A stretch of DNA of 47,568 nt. Source: an uncultured Acidimicrobiaceae bacterium (GTDB lineage Bacteria; Actinomycetota; Acidimicrobiia; Spongiisociales; UBA5794). Both the position numbers and the translations under genes were made by a program. Below the pieces are notes generated by a model. That model did no database searches, was not told where the DNA came from, and worked only from the letters and a program-made list of their open reading frames with translations. Below are positions 33,450 to 42,095 of the stretch, piece by piece. Where the stretch lies: contig CAMYIJ010000014.1 of the NCBI GenBank assembly GCA_947258375.1, forward strand, positions 1 through 47,568, in the 5' to 3' direction. Numbering within the stretch: position 1 is the stretch's first letter; every line of letters begins with the position of its first letter.

Positions 33450-34460
33450 GTGCGCGTGAAGCCGAGCATGCTGCTCGCTGTGGTATTTGTCGCGGCGGCC
33501 TGTTCGACCGGCAACGATGCCACCACCACGACCGCCGTCGCAAGCACCGGGCCGGCTCCGCCCACGACCACGACCACGACCACGGCGCCTGCCAGCTCCA
33601 CAACCGAGGCGCCGCCTGCCGTAACAGCCTTCACCGGCGCCGACCTCGTCGAGTCGACCATCAGCGACACCAGCCGCATAGTGACGCTGGCGGGGGACCT
33701 CACGGAGGCCGTGTGGATTCTCGGCTTCGGCGAGTCGGTGGTCGCCACCGACGTAACAACGATCTACCCACCGGAGGCTGTTGGCCTTCCGATCGTCGGT
33801 GTCGGCCGATTCCTCAATGCCGAGGCGGTGTTGGCGCAGAACCCCACCCTCGTGATCGGTGACACCCAGACCTCGCCGCTGGTCGCAATCGAGCAGATAC
33901 GCAGCGCCGGTGTGCCGGTTGTGATCCTCGAGGTGCCCACGACCTTCGAAGGGCTGTACGACAAGATCCAGGGACTCGGCATGGCGCTCGGGGTACCGTC
34001 GCGAGGGCAGGAGCTCGCCGAGGAGATTCGGACGGCGATCGACGGGGCATTGAGCACCGCGGCGCCTTTCAGCACGAAGCCGAAGATCGCCTTCGTGTAC
34101 AGCCGGGGTCCCGACGTGATGCTGCTGTTCGGGTCAGAGATGACCACGCAACCGATGATCGAAGCCGCCGGTGGGATTGACGTTGGGGCGGCCAGCGGAG
34201 TAACCGGCACGGTTTCGGTCACGCCCGAGGCGATCGTTGCTGCCGCACCCGAGGTAATCATCATCACCAGTGAGGGCCTGGATGCCCTTGGCGGCATCGA
34301 TGGGTTGCTGGAGATTCCCGGATTCGCCGAGACCCCCGCGGGACGGGACCGCCGCGTCCTCGACTACCCGGAAGGGGACTTCCTGACGTTCGGCCCGCGA
34401 ATCGGCGAGTCGCTCGAATTGCTCATTGCTGAACTCCACTCGATTCTCGGCGAGCAGTGA
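33450..34460 (+). CDS. Heme/cobalamin-type ABC importer substrate-binding lipoprotein
   Basis: This 336-residue protein starts at GTG after AGAGAGG. The lipobox VAAAC (near Cys18) is followed by a Thr/Ala/Pro-rich linker. The PF01497-type domain starts near residue 75 (RIVTLAGDLTEAVWILGFGESVV) and contains NPTLVIGDTQTSP and AAPEVIIITSEGLDALGG. The order binding protein, FecCD permease, ATPase matches hmuTUV. Heme is the best guess because of the HmuT-like spacing and gene order; vitamin B12 or a siderophore remain possible. Its stop overlaps the start of the permease. Confidence 0.85.
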   Translation: MRVKPSMLLAVVFVAAACSTGNDATTTTAVASTGPAPPTTTTTTTAPASSTTEAPPAVTAFTGADLVESTISDTSRIVTLAGDLTEAVWILGFGESVVATDVTTIYPPEAVGLPIVGVGRFLNAEAVLAQNPTLVIGDTQTSPLVAIEQIRSAGVPVVILEVPTTFEGLYDKIQGLGMALGVPSRGQELAEEIRTAIDGALSTAAPFSTKPKIAFVYSRGPDVMLLFGSEMTTQPMIEAAGGIDVGAASGVTGTVSVTPEAIVAAAPEVIIITSEGLDALGGIDGLLEIPGFAETPAGRDRRVLDYPEGDFLTFGPRIGESLELLIAELHSILGEQ

Positions 34461-35497
34461 CGGCCTCGGTCGACGCGGTCGACCCTCGTTCCCGGCGCCG
34501 CGGCGCGGCCGTCACGGCTCTCGCAGCGTTGCTCCTGGTGGTGGTGGTATTGGGACTGCTGAGCGGCGCGGTGGCAGTGAGCCCCACCGACCTGTTCCAC
34601 ATGCTGGGGCAGCGCCTCGGGATCAGCGACGATGCGGAACGGCTCACGGACTCGGTTCTGTGGGCCATCAGGCTGCCGCGGGTGCTGGCGGGTGCTGTGG
34701 TCGGCGCCGGGCTGGGCGCGGCCGGCGCGGCGCTTCAAGGCACTTTCCGCAACCACATGGCGGACCCGCACCTCGTGGGGATATCGCCGGCCGCGGGCCT
34801 CGGCGCGGTCGTTGGCATCGCGCTGACGCCGATCGGGGGTCCGCCACTCATCATGATGGTGGGGGCGGCCACCGCAGGTGCCGTGGCCGCGCTGTTAATG
34901 CGCCGGATCGCCAAGCGCATCGTCGAGTCGAATCAGTTCATTCTCATCGGGCTGGCCCTGGGATTGGGGATGCTGGCCTGGCTGGGAGCGATTGTGCTGG
35001 CATGGGACAGCCCGCGGGTGCCGACCTTCACCTTCTGGGTCTTCGGCGGCCTGGCGGGGTCGACCTGGTCGACGCTCGGCGCCGGGACCCCCGTGGTGCT
35101 GGTCGGCCTGGTCACGCTGGTGGCTTCGGCGCGTTCGCTCGACCTTCTCGCTCTCGGCGAGACCGAGGCTCAGCACCTCGGGCTCGATGTGGATCGAGTA
35201 ATCGCGGTGGTTCTCGTCGGTGTTGGCGTCGCCGTCGGAGGCGCCGTCGGGCTCGGCGGTGCGATCGGTTTCGTCGGCCTGATTGTGCCGCTCCTGCTGC
35301 GCCGATGGATCGGGCCCGGCCATCGATGGCTCATTCCGGTCTCGGCCCTGGCCGGTGCCGCGATGGTCGTCGCCGTGGACATCCTCGCGCGGACGATTGC
35401 ATCCCCGGTTGAGATTCCGGTGGGTCTGCTGACGGCGATCCTCGGGGCCCCGGTGTTCATCTGGTTCCTGTTACGAGTCGGGCGGGTGCGGTCATGA
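34457..35497 (+). CDS. FecCD-family ABC permease
   Basis: This 346-residue integral membrane protein starts at GTG overlapping the previous stop (GTGA). Typical FecCD motifs are visible: RLPRVLAGAVVGAGLGAAG, then FRNHMADPHLVGISPAAGLG and GAIGFVGLIVPLLLRRWIGP (the loop that contacts the ATPase). About nine to ten helices are present, as expected for BtuC/HmuU relatives. It forms the translocation pore with the ATPase encoded next. Confidence 0.92.
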   Translation: MTASVDAVDPRSRRRGAAVTALAALLLVVVVLGLLSGAVAVSPTDLFHMLGQRLGISDDAERLTDSVLWAIRLPRVLAGAVVGAGLGAAGAALQGTFRNHMADPHLVGISPAAGLGAVVGIALTPIGGPPLIMMVGAATAGAVAALLMRRIAKRIVESNQFILIGLALGLGMLAWLGAIVLAWDSPRVPTFTFWVFGGLAGSTWSTLGAGTPVVLVGLVTLVASARSLDLLALGETEAQHLGLDVDRVIAVVLVGVGVAVGGAVGLGGAIGFVGLIVPLLLRRWIGPGHRWLIPVSALAGAAMVVAVDILARTIASPVEIPVGLLTAILGAPVFIWFLLRVGRVRS

Positions 35498-36285
35498 GCC
35501 CCGCGGTACGAGCCGAAGAGATCACCTACCGCAGGGGCCAGTCCACGCTGCTCGACGGGGTGTCGTTGCTGGCGGAGCCGGGTGAAGTGCTCGGCATCGT
35601 CGGCCCCAACGGATCCGGGAAGACGACCCTGCTGCGCATCCTCGCCGGGGACTTGGTCCCAACAGCCGGAAGCGCCTGGGTGCAGGATGTCGATACAGCA
35701 CAGGCCACACTGCAGGACCTGGCCAAGCTGCGGGCCTACCTTGGCCCTGATGGCGTCTCCATCAACCCGTTCGCGGTGCGCGATGTGGTGACTATGGGCC
35801 GCCATCCGCATCGCCGGGCCATGATTGAGGCGGCCGACCACGACGCCATCGTCGAATCTGCGATGGAGAGAACCGACGTGATTCACCTGGCCAGCCGTGA
35901 GATGGATAGCTTGTCGACGGGTGAGCAGCAGCGCGCCGGCCTGGCCCGGGTCATCGCACAGGAAACACCTGTGCTGCTGTTGGATGAACCGACTTCTGCC
36001 CTCGACATCGGCCACCAGGAGACGGTCATGAGGGTGCTCGGGTCCCTGGCCGGCGGAGGTACGGCCATCGTCGTTGTGCTCCATGACCTCAATTTGGCGG
36101 CGGCCCACGCCAATCGTTTGATCTTGCTCGATGCCGGTAGGGCGGTCGCCTCGGGAACTCCCACCGAAGTGTTGACTGGGGAGCGGCTGTCCGCCATCTA
36201 CCGCCAGCCCATGCAGATCATGCAGCATCCTCACAGGGACTGTCCCCTCGTGTTGACCGTCGATTCGACAGGCCCCGCGGCCTGA
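35494..36285 (+). CDS. Heme/iron-type ABC importer ATP-binding protein
   Basis: This 263-residue ATPase overlaps the permease stop (ATGA). Walker A is GPNGSGKT (residues 37-44), the signature is LSTGEQQR, Walker B VLLLDEP and the H-loop VVLHDLNLAAAHANR. The last motif and the GTPTEVLT ending are typical of HmuV/FecE-type subunits. It completes the importer. The plus-strand transcript runs into a convergent minus-strand gene; a 52-base palindrome lies between them. Confidence 0.93.
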   Translation: MSPAVRAEEITYRRGQSTLLDGVSLLAEPGEVLGIVGPNGSGKTTLLRILAGDLVPTAGSAWVQDVDTAQATLQDLAKLRAYLGPDGVSINPFAVRDVVTMGRHPHRRAMIEAADHDAIVESAMERTDVIHLASREMDSLSTGEQQRAGLARVIAQETPVLLLDEPTSALDIGHQETVMRVLGSLAGGGTAIVVVLHDLNLAAAHANRLILLDAGRAVASGTPTEVLTGERLSAIYRQPMQIMQHPHRDCPLVLTVDSTGPAA

Positions 36286-36310
36286 GGCGGTTCGCCGCGG
36301 TCGCCCTTTT

Positions 36311-36362
36311 CCGTTCCTGCGGACATGCGCGCCGATATCGGCGCGCATGTCCGCAAGAACGG
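36311..36362. repeat. 52-base near-perfect palindrome between convergent genes
   Basis: Two 26-base arms meet without a loop at CGAT/ATCG and differ at one position only. Inner arm sequence is TGCGGACATGCGCGCCGAT; outer ends are CCGTTC and GAACGG. It lies between the importer ATPase and the convergent gene ending at 36403. It can form a strong RNA hairpin in both directions, although no T-run flanks it. Confidence 0.8.
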
Positions 36363-36402
36363 GGAGGAGGGAGGAAAGGGAACGGGAAGGGTCCGGCGAC
36401 GG

Positions 36403-37500
36403 CTACGCAGTGGCGAGCGCTGCGGCGGCGCGGTCCGCCATCTCGACGAGGGTACCGATTCCTTCATCGACGTTGCCCTCGAGGATCGACTGGAGGTCCT
36501 CGAGTGGGAGGGCAGACTCCTTGCCCTTGTCGCTATGGGTGGGCTGCGCCATGAACGTCACGATCCTGGTCCCTGCGCCGCTCGGAATCAGGTAGTGGGT
36601 GTACTGGACCATGGCTCCCTGCAGAAGCGGAATCATGATCGTCATGTAGTCGTTGGCCCGGGAGTCGAGGACGGTGAACACGGCAATCGTGTCGCCGTGA
36701 GCACAGTGGTACTCCGAGCCGGCTCCAACACGGCCGTCTTCGTCTCCCAGCAGGTCGCTGCTGTCGGCACCCGTCCAGGTGGCGCGTTTGCGGGGATCGA
36801 TCAGGTGGTCCCACACGATCGCCGGCGGAGCCGAGGTGAAGGCCTGGTGGGTGACCCAGGCGTCCGCAGCCAACACCTTGATCGCTCGCTGCTGACGAAC
36901 GAACTCCCACACATCCGTGAGGGACGAGACGTAAACCTTGACCTCTCCGACGTGCTCGTAGTCCTCAGTGTGCTCAGTCCACCCCGCCACAATGCGCTCG
37001 AGGCCCAGGTCATCGACACACGCTTGGGTGATGAGGAAGTAGTCGGCGACTCCTGTCTTTTCCTTCACGGTGTTCTTGAGCAGGCGGTGCACGGTGATCA
37101 CGTCGGGTCCTGTGAGCGTCTCCGTGTCGCCGACCCTGGTCTTGATGAAGTCACCACAGTGCATCACGATTTTGAGACCGAGGCCATTGATATTGGCGCA
37201 GGCGTTGCAGTCGCATGTGGTGTTCAACACCATGTTCTCGAGGGCACTGGAAAACGACACGTAGAGGCGCTCCACCGTGTCGACAATCGTCTGGCCGTAC
37301 ACGTCCGGCGGCGTTTCGCCGTACAGGAACACCGCGTCACCCTCGATGTTGGAGACCGCCAGCGGGGCGTCAATCGCATCGATGATCGAGTTGAGCAGCT
37401 CGGTGACGATCTCGTGGGCGTGCTCCAATTCCCCTTCGGTCAGGAACTGGGTGTACCCGGAGATGTCTGCGATAACGAGCTGGCCGTGCATGGCCGGCAC
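36403..37500 (-). CDS. Cyclase-like (DUF2652) protein with SRPBCC domain
   Basis: This 365-residue protein starts at GTG 37500 (ATG at 37491 is possible). Residues 1-190 resemble a class III nucleotidyl cyclase-type fold (LVIADISGYTQFL, then SNIEGDAVFLYGE, DCNACANINGLGLKIVMHCG) but keep few of the metal-binding positions, as in DUF2652 proteins. Residues about 215-350 read as an SRPBCC/START-like lipid- or hydrophobic-ligand-binding domain (PPAIVWDHLIDPRKRATWTG). Together this suggests a ligand-sensing protein of unknown activity. It is read in the same direction as, and 112 bp upstream of, the sensor kinase stop, with no obvious link to the importer. Confidence 0.75.
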   Translation of the reverse strand: MPAMHGQLVIADISGYTQFLTEGELEHAHEIVTELLNSIIDAIDAPLAVSNIEGDAVFLYGETPPDVYGQTIVDTVERLYVSFSSALENMVLNTTCDCNACANINGLGLKIVMHCGDFIKTRVGDTETLTGPDVITVHRLLKNTVKEKTGVADYFLITQACVDDLGLERIVAGWTEHTEDYEHVGEVKVYVSSLTDVWEFVRQQRAIKVLAADAWVTHQAFTSAPPAIVWDHLIDPRKRATWTGADSSDLLGDEDGRVGAGSEYHCAHGDTIAVFTVLDSRANDYMTIMIPLLQGAMVQYTHYLIPSGAGTRIVTFMAQPTHSDKGKESALPLEDLQSILEGNVDEGIGTLVEMADRAAAALATA

Positions 37501-37612
37501 TGTAATCCGACGGGTGAGACAAGAACACGGTTGAGAAACTCAGCGTGTCCAGCATGATGTCGCCCGGGCCAACTGTGGATGATGTTCCCCCTGACAAGGG
37601 CGGAGGCGCCCA

Positions 37613-39487
37613 CTAGTCGATCACCGAGAGGTTCTCCCCGGGGACCCCCTTGCGCGCTGTGTGGTCCACAGCGACCGGCAGGTCGAGTTCGAACACGGTC
37701 AGGCCCTGGCCCTGGCGGTAGGTGAGGTCACCGCCCATCAGCCGCGCCAGGTGACGGGCGACGTAAAGCCCGAGGCCGATGGCCTGAGGTCGGCCGTCGC
37801 GGGTGTGAGCGCGGTGGAAGGCCTCGAAGACCTGGCTCTGTTGTTCACTGGGGATCCCGTTGCCATTGTCGAGCACAGCCAGGCGGGCTCGGCCTTCAAG
37901 CTCGCGGATGTGGACTTCGATGCGATCGCCGCCGTAGCGAACAGCGTTGCTGACGAGGCAGCGGATGATCTGGCGGACTCGCGACGGATCGGCCCACGCG
38001 TGCAGTTCTTCTCCCTCGATGTGGATGTGGTGATCCGTCTGTTCGGCCCTTGCTGCCAACACCTTCTTGGCGTCTTCCAGGAGGCTGACCGGCTGGGCAA
38101 CCACTCGCAGCGAATTGATGTCGGCCCGGGCGGCTACCAGCAGATCCTCGACGATATCGGAGACCTCCTGCGCCTGTTCGCTGATGAGAGCCACGTGCTC
38201 GGCAGCTTCGACCGGAAGTCCATTCGTGTCCTGGTGGAGCAGTGAGGAAAACCCGAGTACGGAGGTCAGCGGCGTGCGGATCTCGTGGCTTATCGATGCG
38301 AGGAACTCGTCCTTGGAGCGAATCACCTCTTGCAGCTCCTGGTAGGCGCGGTTCCGCTCCCAGAAGGCACCGATCATGGCCGCCGTGGTGTGGAGAATCT
38401 GCAGGTCATCGTCGCTCCAGTGGCGCTCCGTGACGTAGTCGGCTATCCCAATCGATCCAACCCACTCGCCCATGACATTGATGGGGATATTGAGCTCGGA
38501 CAGGCACCCGTCCTCATCGTATATCTCGCGTTCGGCTCCCGTTAGCTCGGATGTGATTAGAACCGCCGCCTCTCCGGCCACCAGCGCAGCGTACGTCGTC
38601 GGCATATCCGAATATGGGAGCACGGTGCGAGACACTGTTTCGGGCGCCTCCGGCTCCACCCAGATCTCCTCGTCGACCAGATCCTCGAAACCCGGGCGGA
38701 TGATCTCGTGGGTCACGCGGGCGCACACGCCCAGGTCGGGGTCGAGGAAGTTCCGGTCGACGAAGATGTTCTGAGCGGGAACGGCATCCAGGAGTGCCTC
38801 GAGGGCCACATCGATCGATCGCTCCTCGGTGCTGGCAAGCAGCGCCTGGCCGCAGCGGGCCAAAGCACGCTCGTAAATGAGACGCCGCTCGTTGTCCCGG
38901 TGGGCCCGCTCGAGTTCGTGAGCCACCACGCCGAGCAGTGCCAGCGTTAGCCCACCAAAGAACACGGTCACGATGGCAGTGATCGTTCCTTCGGGTACCG
39001 CCGTCGCCGGTTGCATCACGTCGAAGCCAACAAAGGCGACGGTCGACCAGGCAGCCGAATACAGAATGACGGGTACGGCACGACGCCATGGCAGAAGCAG
39101 CAGGGGTATGGCGAACATATATAGCAGTGGAGCCCATACACCTAGCGGCTCCATGCCAATCACAACCATTGCCAAGCCGATCAAAGCCGCGTCGAGCAGC
39201 ATGATTGACATCGGCGAGCCGGGGCCTCCGCGACGACGCAGGAATGCATGAGGCAATGCCAGGGCTCCCAAGCCGGCGACCAGCAGCCCGCCTGACCACT
39301 GCCAGATCAGTCCGAGCGGAAGACCCAAAACTACCGCTGCAGTGGCGACTATCGCCCGGAACGTGTGCCACGTGCGCGTCAAATCGGCGAGGCGCATCAG
39401 CCCCCGCGCGTCGGGTATTACGCCCGGGGTTGCATCCTGACGCGAATCCTCGACTTTAGGGCGGCTCGACGTTTCTACGGTGCCCAT
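37613..39487 (-). CDS. Membrane-bound GAF sensor histidine kinase
   Basis: This 624-residue kinase starts at ATG 39487, preceded by AAGGA; further extension upstream runs antisense into the acetyltransferase gene. Residues 45-190 form a bundle of about six membrane helices with short loops. A GAF-like domain spans about 205-380 (CLSELNIPINVMGEWVGSIGI). HisKA has His401 (SISHEIRTPLTSVLGF), followed by a HATPase with VSNAVRYGG and DNGNGIPSEQQSQVFEAF. No receiver gene is adjacent, so its partner is unknown. Gene context offers no clue to the signal. Confidence 0.88.
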   Translation of the reverse strand: MGTVETSSRPKVEDSRQDATPGVIPDARGLMRLADLTRTWHTFRAIVATAAVVLGLPLGLIWQWSGGLLVAGLGALALPHAFLRRRGGPGSPMSIMLLDAALIGLAMVVIGMEPLGVWAPLLYMFAIPLLLLPWRRAVPVILYSAAWSTVAFVGFDVMQPATAVPEGTITAIVTVFFGGLTLALLGVVAHELERAHRDNERRLIYERALARCGQALLASTEERSIDVALEALLDAVPAQNIFVDRNFLDPDLGVCARVTHEIIRPGFEDLVDEEIWVEPEAPETVSRTVLPYSDMPTTYAALVAGEAAVLITSELTGAEREIYDEDGCLSELNIPINVMGEWVGSIGIADYVTERHWSDDDLQILHTTAAMIGAFWERNRAYQELQEVIRSKDEFLASISHEIRTPLTSVLGFSSLLHQDTNGLPVEAAEHVALISEQAQEVSDIVEDLLVAARADINSLRVVAQPVSLLEDAKKVLAARAEQTDHHIHIEGEELHAWADPSRVRQIIRCLVSNAVRYGGDRIEVHIRELEGRARLAVLDNGNGIPSEQQSQVFEAFHRAHTRDGRPQAIGLGLYVARHLARLMGGDLTYRQGQGLTVFELDLPVAVDHTARKGVPGENLSVID

Positions 39488-39631
39488 TGGTCCTTGGTTC
39501 GCCCTGGCAGCGGTTTCAGTGACTGCTCGGTAGTTGTTATCGGCTGTCGCAGCACCAGACCTGAGAACGGCTCCCATGCGGCTTGCTCTCTCGACGTGCT
39601 CTGACAGGAGGAGAGCGCTTCGGGGCGCCGG

Positions 39632-39637
39632 TAGCAT
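39632..39637 (+). promoter_or_regulatory. Candidate -10 element TAGCAT for the acetyltransferase gene
   Basis: TAGCAT is located 26 bases before the ATG at 39664. It matches the hexamer at 7582-7587. No convincing -35 is seen. Confidence 0.3.
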
Positions 39638-39663
39638 CGGAATCCGACGTCGAAAGGCGAGCA

Positions 39664-40137
39664 ATGGACAACGCCTACCTGATTCGCGATGTGCGACGGG
39701 AAGACCGGTCCGAGTGGCTGGAACTCTGGAACCAGTATCTTGTTCACTACAGAGCCGAGCTACCGGCTGACAAGACAGAGTTCCTCTGGAGTCGGCTCTT
39801 CGACGCGACCGATCCTGTCGAATGCCTGGTCGCGGAGGTCGATGGGGCAGTCGTCGGAATGGCGCAATTCGTGCCACACGTTGACACGTGGGAGGAAACG
39901 CCCATGTGCTACTTGCAGGACCTGCAGGTGGCGGAGCCGTTTCGGGGACGCGGGATCGGCCGGGCCCTGATCACCGCCGTGGACGACCTGCGCCGCAGCC
40001 GTGGCTGGTGCTACCTCTACTGGCAAACGGAGCACGACAACGAACGGGCCCGGATTCTCTATGACTCCGTCACCGGCGGGGTGTCCGAGTTCGTCGTCTA
40101 TCGGCTCGGACTCGACGAGCCGGGACGACAGGGTTGA
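39664..40137 (+). CDS. GNAT-family N-acetyltransferase
   Basis: This 157-residue protein starts at an ATG after AAAGGCGAG; an upstream in-frame start lacks a ribosome site. The acetyl-CoA-binding motif A is RGRGIGRA at residues 94-101, preceded by strand YLQDLQVAEPF and followed by YWQTEHDNERARILYD, typical of GNAT enzymes that act on small amines or amino acids. It transcribes divergently from the sensor kinase. Its last 40 bases overlap the convergent membrane-protein gene. Substrate cannot be inferred. Confidence 0.88.
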   Translation: MDNAYLIRDVRREDRSEWLELWNQYLVHYRAELPADKTEFLWSRLFDATDPVECLVAEVDGAVVGMAQFVPHVDTWEETPMCYLQDLQVAEPFRGRGIGRALITAVDDLRRSRGWCYLYWQTEHDNERARILYDSVTGGVSEFVVYRLGLDEPGRQG

Positions 40138-40613
40138 TCGGCCGGCCGCAACGACAACACGGAGCCTGCCACCGCTCGCGTCCGAGACGCGCCGGCACCC
40201 GTGGCCCCCAGGACGAAGAAGGCGATCCAGGCGAGCCAGAGGCCGCCGGCGATGTTGAGCACACCGATGGTCCGCAGCATCGGCGGGTCTCCGACTGCGT
40301 CCCAGAATGAGTGCATGAGTCGCTGGAAGAGAGCCGGGGCGGCCACTAGCAAGCAAGCTGCTGCGGCTGCCAGCCAGCCCAGGCCCTCTATCAAATACGT
40401 GATGCCGCCCTCGACGGGGCGCGCCTGGCGTGCCGTCACGATCAGCGGCACGGCGATCAGGACGAGCAGCCCGCCGAAGATCCGCACCCGGCGCAGGCTC
40501 GAGAGCAGTCGCCGGTAGGCGGCGAGTGTGGCCTCCGGAGCGAAGACGAGGGGACCCCTGCCGAAGATATACAGCGCCGCCAGGACGGCCGTGGATATGG
40601 CGACGGGCTCCAC
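40098..40613 (-). CDS. Small four-helix membrane protein of unknown function
   Basis: This 171-residue protein starts at GTG after GAGGG. Four hydrophobic segments are visible (around residues 5-22, 45-62, 78-96 and 115-140), with an Arg/Pro/Ser-rich tail that is probably cytoplasmic. I do not recognise a family. It begins 15 bases after the PLP-enzyme stop and is likely the last gene of that operon, and its end overlaps the convergent acetyltransferase gene by 40 bases. It might be a transport accessory, but this is a guess. Confidence 0.6.
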   Translation of the reverse strand: MEPVAISTAVLAALYIFGRGPLVFAPEATLAAYRRLLSSLRRVRIFGGLLVLIAVPLIVTARQARPVEGGITYLIEGLGWLAAAAACLLVAAPALFQRLMHSFWDAVGDPPMLRTIGVLNIAGGLWLAWIAFFVLGATGAGASRTRAVAGSVLSLRPADQPCRPGSSSPSR

Positions 40614-40628
40614 ATGACCCTCGCGCCG

Positions 40629-42095
40629 CTAGCCGGCGACCCGTTCGTTGAACGCCGTGATCAGCTCGTCGATGGGGTCGGCCATACGCTGGATCGAAGT
40701 CCAATAGTCTTCGTCATACCACTGGGCCTGGATCTCCTCGTAGGTCTTGCCTTGCTGCTCGACCCAGGTGTAGTACTTGAGGTTGTGGATGCGCTTGCGG
40801 TCGTAATACCCCAGCTCGTGGACGTGCTCCAAGCCCGTGCCGAGCAGGTAGCGATGGTGGGCGACCGCGGCGTCGGTGGCGTCGAACGTGCCCCGGTCCT
40901 CGGTCAGCTCGGCGAGGCGGCTGCCGTACATCTCCATCGAATCCGTGGCGATAGTCACGACGATGTCCCGCGACGTCATCTCGTAGTGCTTGGCGACCTT
41001 GATCGCCGACAGCAGATTGGCCGCACCGGAGATTCCCATCAAAGGCAAGTATCCGATGGTGGCATCATCGACCCCCGCTGCGGCCAGGTACTCGAGGCCG
41101 GCAGGCTCGTTGAACAACCTCGTCAGGGCCATGGCAGCTTCATCATCGAGCCCGATCGCCATGTCGGTGTTCTTGACGTTGTGTACCCACGGGATGTGCT
41201 TGTCGCCGATGCCCTCGATGCGGTGCTCGCCGAAGCCGTTGTACAAGATCGTGGGACATTGGGCGGCCTCGCCGGCGGCGATCACGGTTCCCGGGTAGTG
41301 CTGCTTGAGGTAGTCGCCGGCGGCGATCGTGCCGGCCGAACCGGTAGTCACGGCGTAGCCGCGGAGGCGGTCACCTTCCCCGGCGATCGCTTCGACTACC
41401 TCGGCAATGGCGGGACCGGTGACCGTGTGGTGCCAGAGGTAGTTACCGAATTCGTCGAACTGGTTGAAGATGATGAGATCCTCACCGGAGGCCCGCAGCT
41501 CGTTGCACTTGTCGAAGATCTCCTTGACGTTGGACTCAGAGCCCGGGGTCTTGATGATCTCGCCGGCGACCTTCTCCAGCCAGGCGAAGCGTTCCCGGCT
41601 CATTCCTTCGGGCAGGATGGCGATCGATTCGCACCCGAGGAGGTTCGAGTCGAAGGCTCCACCACGGCAGTAATTGCCGGTTGACGGCCACACGGCCTTC
41701 TGGGTCGCCGGATCGAACTGACCGGTCACGAGACGGGGCACCAGGCACCCGAACGCCGCGCCGACCTTGTGGGCGCCGGTCGGGAACCACTTGCCGACGA
41801 GCGACACGATGCGCGCCGAGACTCCGGTCAGCGACGAAGGCCACTCGACGTAGTTGACGCCGCCGAAGCCACCGCCGTCGACGGTGGGCTCGTTGTGCCA
41901 GCTGATGCGGTACAGGTTGAGCGGGTGGAGGTCCCACAGCCCGATATCCTTAAGTGAAGTCTTCACTTCATCGGGGATCAGCGACGGATCGCGCATCATG
42001 GCGAACGTGGGGATACCGATGCCACGATCTCTCGCGACCGCGGCGGCGCTGTCGAGGGTTGCTTCGTTGAGGGTCAGATCAATCACTGGTGTCAC
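40629..42095 (-). CDS. Fold-type II PLP-dependent enzyme (TrpB-like)
   Basis: This 488-residue enzyme starts at GTG overlapping the previous stop (GTGA). The PLP Schiff-base lysine is Lys110 in FPTGAHKVGAAFG, the substrate loop is PSTGNY (137-142), and the phosphate loop is TTGSAGTIAAG. It is longer than cysteine synthase or diaminopropionate ammonia-lyase (320-400), with extra sequence at both ends. The reaction is probably a beta- or alpha,beta-elimination or replacement on an amino acid; diaminopropionate ammonia-lyase (YgeX) occupies the comparable place in the E. coli ygfK group, but motif similarity to it is only general. It is co-transcribed with a threonine-synthase-like gene and a carbamoyl hydrolase. 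Confidence 0.78.
   Translation of the reverse strand: MTPVIDLTLNEATLDSAAAVARDRGIGIPTFAMMRDPSLIPDEVKTSLKDIGLWDLHPLNLYRISWHNEPTVDGGGFGGVNYVEWPSSLTGVSARIVSLVGKWFPTGAHKVGAAFGCLVPRLVTGQFDPATQKAVWPSTGNYCRGGAFDSNLLGCESIAILPEGMSRERFAWLEKVAGEIIKTPGSESNVKEIFDKCNELRASGEDLIIFNQFDEFGNYLWHHTVTGPAIAEVVEAIAGEGDRLRGYAVTTGSAGTIAAGDYLKQHYPGTVIAAGEAAQCPTILYNGFGEHRIEGIGDKHIPWVHNVKNTDMAIGLDDEAAMALTRLFNEPAGLEYLAAAGVDDATIGYLPLMGISGAANLLSAIKVAKHYEMTSRDIVVTIATDSMEMYGSRLAELTEDRGTFDATDAAVAHHRYLLGTGLEHVHELGYYDRKRIHNLKYYTWVEQQGKTYEEIQAQWYDEDYWTSIQRMADPIDELITAFNERVAG

Noticed and set aside
39488..39877. N-terminal extension of the GAF kinase by 130 codons
   Set aside because: The extension is Arg/Pro-rich, antisense to the acetyltransferase gene, and a good ribosome site exists at 39487.
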